Positions 19,756 to 27,552 of a DNA stretch of 28,308 nucleotides are shown here, piece after piece. The notes beneath the pieces are model-generated. The model ran no database searches. It saw nothing but the letters and a program-made list of their open reading frames with translations, and had not been told where the DNA came from. Origin of the DNA: JBDHUJ01 sp039809105 (lineage in GTDB: Bacteria; Patescibacteriota; Saccharimonadia; Saccharimonadales; UBA4665); the NCBI GenBank assembly GCA_039809105.1, contig JBDHUJ010000023.1:1-28308 (forward strand), read 5' to 3'. Numbering within the stretch: position 1 is the first letter of the stretch; every line of letters begins with the position of its first letter. Made by a program: the position numbers and the translations under genes.

Positions 19756-21408
19756 CTAAAGAGGTTGCAATACTAGCTCGGTGCCGCCGAGGTTTTCAGC
19801 CAGGTAGCTGTCGTGAGAGATGTAAAGCAGGGCGCCGTGGTAGTTCGCCAGGGCGTTTTCGAGCTCTTCGATAGATGGCAGGTCGAGATGGTTCGTCGGT
19901 TCGTCTAGAGTGAGTACGTTCGGGTCGGGCGCAAGCATTTTTATAATCTGCAGGCGGGCTTTCTGGCCACCGCTGAGGTCGGAAACCAAGGTGTTTTTGT
20001 CGTCGTACGGGTTGAACAGGTAGTTACCCATGGTGCGCATGACAGCCTCGTCGCTACTCGGTAGACCCAGCTCGTCGTAGATGTGGGCGATGGCTGCGCC
20101 GAGGGGCATATGCAACAACTCTTTGCCAGCTTCTTGTTCGTACAGGCTCAGCCGCAAGCTGCGGTCGCAGAAGATTCCGCCGGCCCGCCACGTCTCACTG
20201 CGCTTTTCGGCGGCTGCGTCAACGATGGCGCGAACCAGTGTAGTTTTACCAGCGCCGTTCCGCCCAACCAATCGCAGGCGGTCGCCGTGGTGCAGGGCAA
20301 AGTGCACCGGCGCAAACAGCGGTGTTTCGGCGTAGCCGAGCTGCAAATCTTCGACGCGCAGAAGTTCTTTGCGGTGTTCGTGGCTGGATGTTTTGTGCAG
20401 CTGTATGTTCTTGGTTTTGAACTTGTCGTAGTTGTCACTGACTTTTTTATTCAGCGTGCCGGCGGTTTCGCGGTCTATCCAAAAGCTTGGTTTCTCTAGT
20501 TTTTCCAGCTCGGCAAGCTCGGCGGCCGCCTGTGTTTCGCGCCGTTTGAACTGCTGTATGGTGCCTGGGTCGCGGGCTTTTTCCTTGAGCCGGCGGAACT
20601 GAATGACTTTGTCGCGCAGGTTGGCGATTTGCCGCTGAGTCACGTCGTAATCGTGCATTTTGGTGGTGGCGCTGTGGGCGTTTTGGCGAAGGTAGGCATC
20701 ATAATTACCAGGGAACGAGGCACAGCCGCCATCTTTTATTTCGATAACGCGGTCTATGTGCGCCAGCACATCTCGGTCGTGGGAAATGACGACCACAGCG
20801 CGCTTGACACTCTTGAACCACTCCAGAAACGCCGCTTTGGCGACGTAGTCCATGTGGTTGGTTGGTTCGTCTATGAGCGCCAGGTCCGCGTCGGCGTGTT
20901 CGACGATTATCAGCTCCACGAATCGCTTTTGGCCGCCAGAAAGCTGCGCCATGGGCAAGTCTTCTTTGCCGAACAGCTGGTAATCTTCTAGTGATTGCAG
21001 CACACGGTCTTCAACGGTGTAGTAGTCGAGCGCGCCAAACCGCTCCAATGCCTCGCTGTAGACGTGAATCTTTCGAACGTCGTCGCCCATATGGTCGGGA
21101 TAACTGTCTATAATGTGCTTCAGGTGTTTGTACTCGGGCAGCTTGTCGAGGATGTACTCCATGACTGTTTTTTCGCCGATACCGGTGTGTTCCTGGGCGG
21201 TCACAATCACGCGGGCGCCCGGCTGGGTGACGACCGTGCCTGCGAAGTCTTTGTCCTCGCCAGTCAGCATGCGGAACAAGGTAGTTTTGCCCACGCCGTT
21301 GCGGCCGATTATCGCCACTTTTTCGCCTTGCTCCACATGCAAACGCAGGCCCGAAAACAAATGTTTCGTACCGATGCTTTTTTCTTCAATATCCGCGTTC
21401 AGTAACAT
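19756..21408 (-). CDS. ABC-F family ATPase
   Basis: A 550-aa protein with two ATPase cassettes and no membrane segments. Walker A motifs are GRNGVGKTT near residue 36 and GRNGAGKTT near residue 378. Signatures are LSGGQKR and LSGGQKA, and Walker B motifs are DEPTNHMD and DEPTNHLD. The linker between cassettes (about 245-340) is long and charged, with a coiled-coil look (QIANLRDKVIQFRRLKEKARD). ABC-F proteins bind the ribosomal E site to regulate elongation or displace antibiotics; the subgroup cannot be set here. AAAGGGAAA precedes the ATG. Its probable promoter (TATACT, plus-strand 21516-21521) places the palindrome at 21419-21502 in the 5' leader. Confidence 0.93.
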   Translation of the reverse strand: MLLNADIEEKSIGTKHLFSGLRLHVEQGEKVAIIGRNGVGKTTLFRMLTGEDKDFAGTVVTQPGARVIVTAQEHTGIGEKTVMEYILDKLPEYKHLKHIIDSYPDHMGDDVRKIHVYSEALERFGALDYYTVEDRVLQSLEDYQLFGKEDLPMAQLSGGQKRFVELIIVEHADADLALIDEPTNHMDYVAKAAFLEWFKSVKRAVVVISHDRDVLAHIDRVIEIKDGGCASFPGNYDAYLRQNAHSATTKMHDYDVTQRQIANLRDKVIQFRRLKEKARDPGTIQQFKRRETQAAAELAELEKLEKPSFWIDRETAGTLNKKVSDNYDKFKTKNIQLHKTSSHEHRKELLRVEDLQLGYAETPLFAPVHFALHHGDRLRLVGRNGAGKTTLVRAIVDAAAEKRSETWRAGGIFCDRSLRLSLYEQEAGKELLHMPLGAAIAHIYDELGLPSSDEAVMRTMGNYLFNPYDDKNTLVSDLSGGQKARLQIIKMLAPDPNVLTLDEPTNHLDLPSIEELENALANYHGALLYISHDSYLAENLGGTELVLQPL

Positions 21409-21418
21409 GTTTTCCCTT

Positions 21419-21502
21419 TGTCATTTCGACTGAAGCCGTAGGCGTAATGGAGAAATCTCCCTGGCTACTGGAGAAGATCTCTCCACTTCGGTCGAGATGA
21501 CA
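21419..21502. repeat. palindromic repeat in the ABC-F leader
   Basis: The outer arms TGTCATTTCGACTGAAG (21419-21435) and CTTCGGTCGAGATGACA (21486-21502) pair with two G-U positions. Inner GGAGA/TCTCC stems give a branched fold. The form resembles interspersed TGTCATTTCGAC-type palindromes of other bacteria. Confidence 0.7.
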
Positions 21503-21536
21503 GCTTCAAGGTGTAAGTATAGCAAATAACCGGTGT

Positions 21537-22070
21537 TTACGCTGGTTTGAGTTTGCTAGTGAACTTCTGGCGTAGTTTTTGAATCTTCGGGTCGATGATG
21601 ACTCGACAGTAGCCGGAGTTGGGGTTGCGCTCATAGAATTCCTGCGCATCGGGCCCGGCGGGCCAAAACTTTTCAAAGGGAACTATTTGCGTCACGATGG
21701 GGTCGGGCCACAATTCTGCCGCAAACCCCTTCGTCATTTCTTCGGCGACTTTTTGCTGTTCCGGGCTGTGATAGAAAATGACCGAACGGTAAATCTCACC
21801 GACATCGTAATCCTGTTGGTTCAGCGTGGTGGGGTTGTGCATGACGTAAAAAATTTCCAGAATTTCTCGGTAGGTAATAACACCAGAGTCGAATTCCAGC
21901 TGCACACACTCGGCGTGCCCCGTGTCTTCGTAGTAGACCTGCATGACGGTCGGATTGTCCACATGGCCGCCGCTATAGCCGGAAGTGACGCGTTCTACGC
22001 CACGAACACGCCGGTAAATCGCCTCCAGGCACCAGTAACATCCACCGCCTAGCGTCGCTTGTTCGCTCAT
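21537..22070 (-). CDS. msrA: peptide methionine sulfoxide reductase A
   Basis: A 177-aa protein that reduces methionine-S-sulfoxide. The catalytic motif is GGGCYWCLEA with Cys11; the family usually has GCFWC. Further conserved parts are VTSGYSGGHVDNPTVMQVYYEDTGHAE, the DVGEIYRSVIFYH segment, and a C-terminal SGYCRVIIDPK with a possible resolving Cys. ATG at 22070 is preceded directly by GGGAGGT, and TATACT (plus-strand 22078-22083) ends 7 nt upstream, so transcription would start almost at the ATG and the Shine-Dalgarno-like bases may not be in the mRNA. Longer upstream starts are therefore rejected. No MsrB is fused. Confidence 0.94.
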   Translation of the reverse strand: MSEQATLGGGCYWCLEAIYRRVRGVERVTSGYSGGHVDNPTVMQVYYEDTGHAECVQLEFDSGVITYREILEIFYVMHNPTTLNQQDYDVGEIYRSVIFYHSPEQQKVAEEMTKGFAAELWPDPIVTQIVPFEKFWPAGPDAQEFYERNPNSGYCRVIIDPKIQKLRQKFTSKLKPA

Positions 22071-22153
22071 ACCTCCCAGTATACGGCATGAATGTACGCG
22101 CTGCACTTAATCTGTTAGCTATCCGCAGCGAAGCAAAAAACAACATAAGCATA

Positions 22154-22182
22154 TTGCATTTTTTGCACTTTTATGCTAATGT
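22154..22182 (+). promoter_or_regulatory. promoter of the unknown gene at 22189
   Basis: TTGCAT (22154-22159), 17 bp, TAATGT (22177-22182), and ATG 6 nt later, so a leaderless transcript is expected. Confidence 0.5.
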
Positions 22183-22188
22183 TAAATC

Positions 22189-22857
22189 ATGTTCTCAGCA
22201 ATAAAAAAATTAGACGAAAAAATCTTAACTCGAAAAGAGCGTGCCGCCGATGCTCGTGACGCACAGAAGCGAAAGTTAGCTGCAAACTTAGGTAGAGGGG
22301 CTCTGGGTACTGCAGAGGCTGCTTCACCAGTAAGTATCCGTGAATTTCTCGACAAGTATAGTGTGGCCCCGCGTATCCCTGGCCACAGCACACGGGAGCT
22401 CATGCATACGACGACATTCAGGGAAGGCTTAGTATCGTTCGGTGATAATTCAAACGATGCTACTGGCAGGGTAATCCACCCGAACAACGGTACCTGCGCC
22501 GTAATATCCCAACGTGGCGGTGACGTTGCGACGGTAGTCAACGTCGTTGCGTTGACCGAAGGTTCGGGCAAAAGCCCGGTAGCGTTCAGTCGGACGGTTA
22601 TAAGCGGCCTCCATAGCGACACGCCAACTGTCGGTGCTCCTGAGATTCTTGACGGCGCCCCTTTATATAATATCGACCGTGAAGGCATAGACTTCATAAA
22701 AGTTGCCCCGAATGGCATGGGTATGAAGAATCGCGTGATAGGCGGACTGCCCGAGCGACAGCTTCCAGCACAGAATCTTACGTCAGGACAGTGGTTTGAG
22801 CTTGAATATATGGCGACTGCGGTGAATTTGGTGCGCAGTCCTGAGCCCGCCTCTTAG
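22189..22857 (+). CDS. unknown soluble protein
   Basis: A 222-aa protein I do not recognise. The first 40 residues are a charged helix (KKLDEKILTRKERAADARDAQKRKL) that could be a coiled coil. The rest looks beta-rich, with repeated short strands such as GTCAVISQRGGDVATVVNVVALTEGS and PVAFSRTVISGLHSDTPTVGAPEILDG. There is no signal peptide or membrane segment. The transcript seems leaderless. The following gene is 76 nt away with its own promoter, so it is likely a single-gene unit. Confidence 0.65.
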   Translation: MFSAIKKLDEKILTRKERAADARDAQKRKLAANLGRGALGTAEAASPVSIREFLDKYSVAPRIPGHSTRELMHTTTFREGLVSFGDNSNDATGRVIHPNNGTCAVISQRGGDVATVVNVVALTEGSGKSPVAFSRTVISGLHSDTPTVGAPEILDGAPLYNIDREGIDFIKVAPNGMGMKNRVIGGLPERQLPAQNLTSGQWFELEYMATAVNLVRSPEPAS

Positions 22858-22921
22858 CCGCATCTACCTCCTAGGGTATGTTGATTTGCCTATCGACTAA
22901 CGTAGGTCCGGCGAACCATGC

Positions 22922-22927
22922 TATAGT
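22922..22927 (+). promoter_or_regulatory. -10 box of the heliorhodopsin-like gene
   Basis: TATAGT ends 6 nt before the ATG at 22934; no ribosome-binding site is present. The two following genes overlap by one base each, so this box may serve a three-gene operon. Confidence 0.5.
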
Positions 22928-22933
22928 TTTAGC

Positions 22934-23833
22934 ATGGCAAAGAAGAAGAGTTCTGGGAAGGCTTCGGCCAAGGGCGCGAAAGCGCCGGTGGCGAAGGCTG
23001 GTACGAAGGCAAAAGTAGCGGTGAAGAAACAGGCGGCTGTGGCCACGCCGGTGCTGCAGGAAAGGGTTGCGGTGGAGCAGCCGGTGCGTTTGCAGCGGTG
23101 GAACGTGGCGCTGGCGGCACTGTTCGGCGTGCAGGCAGCCGTGGTGGCGCTGCTGAGTGGCAGCGTGCACAGTTTTCAGGTAATGGCCGGCTTTTTGGCG
23201 CAGGACCCGCTGCAAACGGCGGCGCAGGGGCATACGGTGCTGGTTTTTGCGGTGCATCATTTATTTGATGTGAATTTGGCGTGGCTGGTGGCGGCATTCC
23301 TCGGAGTGGCAGCTATAGCGCACGTGCTGTTGGCAACCGGCCGACGGCCGGTATACGAGGCCGGAATAGTCCGGGGTATGAATCCGACGCGGTGGCGCGA
23401 ATATGCGTTGGCCGGCGGCCTGGCGGCGGTCGTTGTGGCTATGTTGGCCGGTGTGCAGGATGCGGGTCTGCTAGCTGCAGTATTCGGCCTGTCGGCTGCG
23501 GCGGCGCTGTGTTTCCAGATTACCGAGCGGAGCGACCCTGCTAGCTGGCTCAGCTTCTTGGTGGGCAAGGGGACGGGTGTGCTGGCATTGCTGGCCATAG
23601 GGTACTACCTGCTCGCAGGTGTGCTGTATGGCAGCGCGCTTCCGGCGCTGGTGTATGTGACATTCGGTGTGGCAGCGGCCGGGTTTGGGGCGTTGGCGGT
23701 GCTTGTCTGGCTGGCGGGTCACGGCAAAGGGAAATTCGCGAACACACTACTTACCGAACGAGTGTATATGGGACTGAGTCTGGTCGGCTTGAGCGCTGTC
23801 GCATGGCTGGCGGTAATAAGCGCACTAAAATAA
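22934..23833 (+). CDS. heliorhodopsin-like seven-helix protein lacking the retinal lysine
   Basis: A 299-aa protein. Residues 1-50 are Lys/Ala-rich; seven hydrophobic helices follow. Several stretches follow heliorhodopsin 48C12 as I recall it: NPTRWREYAL (150-159, counterion position E156), AAIAHVLLATG with H130, HGKGKFANTLLTERVYMGLSLV (263-284) and SAVAW (287-291). The Schiff-base lysine sits in SLVAKSALAW of 48C12; here the segment is SLVGLSAVAW, with L286 (codon TTG at 23789) at that place. The only lysine beyond the helix is the C-terminal K299. It should therefore not bind retinal covalently. Heliorhodopsins have the N-terminus in the cytoplasm. It is the first gene of a coupled operon with a HAD phosphatase and an RNA methyltransferase. 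Confidence 0.75.
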   Translation: MAKKKSSGKASAKGAKAPVAKAGTKAKVAVKKQAAVATPVLQERVAVEQPVRLQRWNVALAALFGVQAAVVALLSGSVHSFQVMAGFLAQDPLQTAAQGHTVLVFAVHHLFDVNLAWLVAAFLGVAAIAHVLLATGRRPVYEAGIVRGMNPTRWREYALAGGLAAVVVAMLAGVQDAGLLAAVFGLSAAAALCFQITERSDPASWLSFLVGKGTGVLALLAIGYYLLAGVLYGSALPALVYVTFGVAAAGFGALAVLVWLAGHGKGKFANTLLTERVYMGLSLVGLSAVAWLAVISALK

Positions 23834-24456
23834 TGAAGAAGGCAATCATTTTCGACTTCGACGGAACGCTCGCCGACAGTTTGCCGGCAGTCATAGACGT
23901 GTTCTGCGAACTGACCGGTCGGCCGAATACGTATACCGAGGAAGACATCGCCCGCTACCGGCACCTTTCATTCGGCGAGCTGGCGAACGAGCTCGACATA
24001 CCCAAATGGCGTATACCGGTGCTGGTGGTGAAGGGCCGGCGATTGTTGCTGAAGCACATTCAGGACATACACCCGCATCCGGGTATACACAAAATGCTGA
24101 CCGAGCTGCAAGCACGCGGCGAGCGCATGTACATACTCAGCAGCAACAGCACCGAAAACGTGAACAAATACTTGCAGCACCATGGGCTCGACCAGTTCTT
24201 CAAGAGCGTGTACGGCGGGGCGAGCCTGCTCGGCAAGGCGCCGCGGCTGCTGAAGCTCATAGAGGCAGAGCGGGTGGATGTGGCGGACAGCTGGTACGTG
24301 GGCGACGAAACGCGCGATGTCATAGCGGCACGGGCGGCGAAATTGCACATCGCTTCGGTGACGTGGGGCTACAACAGCCGTGAGGCGCTGGCCGCCAAAG
24401 AGCCCGACTTGCTTGTCGATACACCGGCTGCACTGCTCAAAGGAATCTCGAAATAG
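23833..24456 (+). CDS. HAD-superfamily hydrolase (phosphoglycolate-phosphatase-like)
   Basis: A 207-aa protein. Motif I is FDFDGTLADS (nucleophile D8 and acid D10 region), the cap is helical (about 15-85), motif II is ILSSNSTEN, motif III has Lys in LGKAPRLLKL, and motif IV is WYVGDETRDVIAARAA. This matches Gph-like phosphatases that hydrolyse small phosphoesters. The ATG overlaps the upstream TAA (TAATG) and the stop overlaps the next GTG, so all three genes are translationally coupled. The start at 23833 is chosen for that overlap and because motif I follows after six residues. The true substrate is unknown. Confidence 0.88.
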   Translation: MKKAIIFDFDGTLADSLPAVIDVFCELTGRPNTYTEEDIARYRHLSFGELANELDIPKWRIPVLVVKGRRLLLKHIQDIHPHPGIHKMLTELQARGERMYILSSNSTENVNKYLQHHGLDQFFKSVYGGASLLGKAPRLLKLIEAERVDVADSWYVGDETRDVIAARAAKLHIASVTWGYNSREALAAKEPDLLVDTPAALLKGISK

Positions 24457-25772
24457 TGGAGCTCGAGCAGGTCACGGTAACGAAACTGGTGCATGGCGGG
24501 CAGGGGCTGGCCGAGCTGGCGGATGGCCGCAAAGTGTTCGTGTGGAACGCGCTGCCGGGCGAGACGGTGCGGGTGCGGGTTATAAAGAAGAAGCGGTCGT
24601 ATGCCGAAGCGATAGCCGAAGAGGTCGTGGAGGCTTCGCCCGAGCGTGTCACGCCGCGCGAGGAAAACTACCTGGCTACCAGCCCGTGGCAGATGATGAC
24701 GTTCGAGGCCGAGAACAAGTACAAGGTCGACATCGTTGCCGAGCTCTTCGCTCATGAAGGCATCAAATTCCCAACTCCGCGTCATTCCGGGCTTGACCCG
24801 GAATCTAAAGCGGTAGATTCCGGCTCGGAGGCCGGAATGACAGAGTCGGTGGTGACGGCCGGGGGTGAATGGAATTATCGGAACAAGATGGAGTACAGCT
24901 TTTGGGGTGATGACGATGGGTTGCACCTGGCACTGCATCAGCGCGGCAGCCACGGCAAACAGATAGTGCCGGGAAGTGAACTCGCCATGCCTGCGCTCGA
25001 TGCCGGGGCGAATGCGGTGCTCGCCGAGCTACAAAAATTACAGCCGCGGGCCGGAGATTTGAAGACAATTATTGTTCGATGTTCGCAAAAAGGTGATGTG
25101 GTAGCTGCACTGTATACAAAACTAGACAAGTTTACAAACATGTCGTTGCCGAGTGGTGTCAAAGGCCTGCGGGTTTATCATTCGAACCCCAAGAGTCCGG
25201 CCAGTGTGCCGACGAAGCTGCTGTACGAACTGGGTGATTGTAACCTAAGCGACGAGCTGCTCGGCAAGACATTTCGCTACGATGTCGACAGCTTTTTCCA
25301 GGTAAATCTGCCTATTTACGAACAGGCATTGAACCGTATCCGCGAACATTGCTCGGCCGATCCCGTCGATATGTACGCGGGCGTGGGGAGTATTGGGCTC
25401 AGCGTCTCGAATACACAAGCGACGCTGGTCGAACTGGATCCGGCAACAGTGGCGATGGCGCGGGTGAATGCCGAACAGTCTGGTATAAAAACTGAAGTCA
25501 TCGAAGCGTCTACCGAGAAGGCGCTAGAGTACATTAGCGCAGACAAACCGGTCATTTTCGACCCGCCGCGCGCTGGCCTGCACGCAAAAGTGGTCGAGCG
25601 TTGCCTCGAAGTAAAGCCGCCGCAAATCATCTACCTCAGCTGCAACCCCGCCACGCAGGCACGTGACCTGGCGCTTTTGCAGGAGAGCTACGATATCGTG
25701 TTTTTCGAAGTTTACAATTTCTTCCCGCGCACCCCGCACATCGAAACCCTGGCAGTACTATCGCGGCGCTGA
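24456..25772 (+). CDS. SAM-dependent RNA uracil-5 methyltransferase (RlmCD/RumA-like) with in-frame insertion
   Basis: A 438-aa protein. It has a TRAM RNA-binding domain (1-60), a central domain (70-280) and a Rossmann methyltransferase domain (DMYAGVGSIGL 305-315, FDPPRAGL 368-375). The nucleophile is C396 in SCNPATQARDL and the base is E430 in HIETLAVL. The FFQVN motif is at 280-284. The N-terminal cysteines that hold a 4Fe-4S cluster in RumA are absent (YLATSPWQMM instead), as in Gram-positive RlmCD. Residues 109-130 (RHSGLDPESKAVDSGSEAGM and on) are encoded by the palindromic element at 24781-24842 and look like an added loop. GTG start overlapping the HAD stop. Confidence 0.9.
   Translation: MELEQVTVTKLVHGGQGLAELADGRKVFVWNALPGETVRVRVIKKKRSYAEAIAEEVVEASPERVTPREENYLATSPWQMMTFEAENKYKVDIVAELFAHEGIKFPTPRHSGLDPESKAVDSGSEAGMTESVVTAGGEWNYRNKMEYSFWGDDDGLHLALHQRGSHGKQIVPGSELAMPALDAGANAVLAELQKLQPRAGDLKTIIVRCSQKGDVVAALYTKLDKFTNMSLPSGVKGLRVYHSNPKSPASVPTKLLYELGDCNLSDELLGKTFRYDVDSFFQVNLPIYEQALNRIREHCSADPVDMYAGVGSIGLSVSNTQATLVELDPATVAMARVNAEQSGIKTEVIEASTEKALEYISADKPVIFDPPRAGLHAKVVERCLEVKPPQIIYLSCNPATQARDLALLQESYDIVFFEVYNFFPRTPHIETLAVLSRR
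24781..24842 (+). repeat. palindromic element inserted in frame in the m5U methyltransferase gene
   Basis: Outer arms GTCATTCCGG (24781-24790) and CCGGAATGAC (24832-24841) are perfectly inverted. Inner arms CCGGAATCTA and TAGATTCCGG pair around a short loop. The 60-odd bases keep the reading frame with no stop. Confidence 0.85.
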
Positions 25773-25778
25773 AACCGC

Positions 25779-25825
25779 TTGTGCCGGGCTGCAGATTGGC
25801 TGTACACTGAGTGCAGATAAAGGAG
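25779..25825 (+). promoter_or_regulatory. promoter and ribosome-binding site of the TM2 gene
   Basis: TTGTGC (25779-25784), 18 bp, TACACT (25803-25808). AAGGAG at 25820-25825 lies 9 nt before the ATG at 25835, giving a short conventional leader. Confidence 0.6.
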
Positions 25826-25834
25826 ATGCGAAGC

Positions 25835-26560
25835 ATGGCAGAAAAGAAAAATCCGCAAGCAAAGGCGCATGCGCCGGTTGCTCCGGTGGTTGGAGAGCCG
25901 GTAAAAGCCGATGATGGGCCTGCTCCCGGCATGCTCGCACAGCCGGAACTGGCTTCCGGTGAAAACCAGGCAAAAAATTATATAGCGACGGTGTTGTTCA
26001 GCTATTTTCTCGGTAGCTTCGGTGTTGATCGGTTCTACCTCGGGTATGTCGGGCTGGGTGTGGCAAAGCTGCTGACGCTCGGCGGCTTTGGCGTCTGGGC
26101 ATTCGTGGATTATGTGCTGGCCACCTTCGGCCGGGAGCGGGCAAAAGACGACCCGCGGCCGCTGGAGGGCTATGCCGCGTACAACAAGGTTATGAAGATT
26201 ATTTTCTGGGTGTTGCTGGGTCTGCAGCTGCTGGCCATCCCGCTCGTCATATTGCTACTGGTGTTTGCCGCCGTGCCCAGTCTGCAGCAGAACGCCCGCG
26301 ACACATCGCGGAAGACCGATATGCAAGTACTTGCTAGTCAGCTCAACACATACCGGGCCCAGTATGGGAGCTATCCGTCCACTGCGGCATTCAGTCTGGA
26401 CGCAATCTTTCCGTCTACGGAGTCACTGAGCACGCTACAGCAAAGCGACATTATGTACCAGGCATCGCCGAGCGGTTGCGATGGCGACAGCGTGCCGTGC
26501 ACAGGCTTCACTATTCAAACAAAACTCGAGTCGGGTGAGGCTGTAACAGTACGTAACTAA
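25835..26560 (+). CDS. TM2-domain membrane protein with pilin-like C-terminal region
   Basis: A 241-aa protein. The first 45 residues are Ala/Pro-rich and polar. A TM2 domain follows (about 47-100: KNYIATVLFSYFLGSFGVDRFYLG, then LLTLGGFGVWAFVDYVL). A third hydrophobic helix (IIFWVLLGLQLLAIPLVILLLVFAAVPSLQ) runs into NARDTSRKTDMQVLASQLNTYRAQYGSYPS, which copies the helix-plus-GSYP pattern of type IV pilins and pseudopilins. The C-terminal globule has two Cys (SGCDGDSVPC) that could form a disulfide. No prepilin peptidase site precedes the helix. It may be an envelope protein; the function is not known. The start is set by AAGGAG. Confidence 0.78.
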   Translation: MAEKKNPQAKAHAPVAPVVGEPVKADDGPAPGMLAQPELASGENQAKNYIATVLFSYFLGSFGVDRFYLGYVGLGVAKLLTLGGFGVWAFVDYVLATFGRERAKDDPRPLEGYAAYNKVMKIIFWVLLGLQLLAIPLVILLLVFAAVPSLQQNARDTSRKTDMQVLASQLNTYRAQYGSYPSTAAFSLDAIFPSTESLSTLQQSDIMYQASPSGCDGDSVPCTGFTIQTKLESGEAVTVRN

Positions 26561-26660
26561 GGAAGGGGCTCGCCCCTCCCGATTCCTTTCGAAGTGAATT
26601 CGAAAGGAACCTCCCACCCCCTAAAGCTTCGGCTATCGCCTCGTTCGCTTCGCTCATGAG
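26561..26660 (+). repeat. intergenic hairpin-rich repeat, copy B
   Basis: Colinear with 17144-17345 but without its extra 85 bases. The central stem TTCCTTTCGAA/TTCGAAAGGAA is perfect around a 4-nt loop; the corresponding stem in copy A has different bases but also pairs. It is followed by CTCGTTCGCTTCGCTCAT. Confidence 0.6.
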
Positions 26661-26717
26661 TATGACTGATGGATTGAGCCAACTGGCTTTTAGTTGGCCG
26701 GGAGACGTGACTGACGG

Positions 26718-26723
26718 TATACT
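26718..26723 (+). promoter_or_regulatory. -10 box of the PD-(D/E)XK gene
   Basis: TATACT ends 9 nt before the ATG at 26733; TTGGCC at 26694-26699 is a weak -35 candidate with an 18-bp spacer. No ribosome-binding site is present. Confidence 0.5.
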
Positions 26724-26732
26724 GGTAGTATA

Positions 26733-27515
26733 ATGGGAAATTATTTTAGGGAGCGGTCGCAGCCGTATAAACCAGGGCAGAAAGAGCCGTTTAAAGTTTC
26801 GCGCAGCAAGATAGAGCTGTTCATGCAGTGCCCGCGCTGCTTTTGGCTTGACGTGCGTTTGAAGATTACGCGGCCCAGCAGCCCGCCGTTCAACATAAAC
26901 AAAACCATCGACGAACTGTTCAAAAAAGAGTTTGACGTGCATCGCGCGGCCAAAACGCCGCATCCCATAATGACCGCCAACAAACTGAACGGCGTCGTAC
27001 CGTTCCAGCACAAAGAACTCGACACCTGGCGCTACACGTTCACGGGCGTGGTGGCACTGCACCAGCCGACCAACCTGCACGTATTCGGCGCGGTGGACGA
27101 CGTATGGGTGAATGACGCGGGTGAGCTGATAGTTGTGGATTACAAAGCCACTAGCAAAGACAAAGACGTGTCTATAGATAGCGGCTGGCAAATCAGCTAC
27201 AAGCGGCAGATGGAAGTCTACCAGTGGCTGCTACGCCAAAACGGCTTCAAAGTTTCGGACACCGGCTATTTCGTGTACACGAATGCGCGGATGGACGTCG
27301 ACGGGTTCGGCGACACGCTGGAATTCAAAACCAAACTCATTCCGTACAAAGGCGACGACTCATGGGTCGAACCGACACTCGAAAAAATGAAAGCCTGCAT
27401 GGACGACGACAAAATGCCGCCAGTCGGCGAGTCGATAATGGGCGGTGTCTGCGAACACTGCGATTACGCTCGCAAACGTACCGAACTCACACTCCAAGCC
27501 CTCAAAAAGAAGTAG
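26733..27515 (+). CDS. PD-(D/E)XK nuclease-family protein with four cysteines (Cas4/AddB-like)
   Basis: A 260-aa protein. After FKVSRSKIELFMQCPRCFWL (20-39) comes a helical part. The catalytic core is GAVDDVWVNDAGELIVVDYKAT: D122/D123, D136 and K138, with the helix residues Q159 and Y163 in RQMEVYQWLL. C33 and C36, together with C240 and C243 in GGVCEHCDYA, are placed like the 4Fe-4S ligands of Cas4 and AddB nucleases. Those enzymes resect DNA ends. No cas genes or helicase partners are in the window, so a stand-alone repair or processing role is more likely than CRISPR adaptation. The transcript appears leaderless. Confidence 0.8.
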   Translation: MGNYFRERSQPYKPGQKEPFKVSRSKIELFMQCPRCFWLDVRLKITRPSSPPFNINKTIDELFKKEFDVHRAAKTPHPIMTANKLNGVVPFQHKELDTWRYTFTGVVALHQPTNLHVFGAVDDVWVNDAGELIVVDYKATSKDKDVSIDSGWQISYKRQMEVYQWLLRQNGFKVSDTGYFVYTNARMDVDGFGDTLEFKTKLIPYKGDDSWVEPTLEKMKACMDDDKMPPVGESIMGGVCEHCDYARKRTELTLQALKKK

Positions 27516-27552
27516 CGGTAGCCTATCCCTTCAACACCGAACCACTTGTGCT

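Noticed and set aside
26733..27515. CRISPR adaptation gene cas4
   Set aside because: The cysteine and nuclease pattern is Cas4/AddB-like, but there is no cas1, cas2 or repeat array in the window, so a CRISPR role is not supported.
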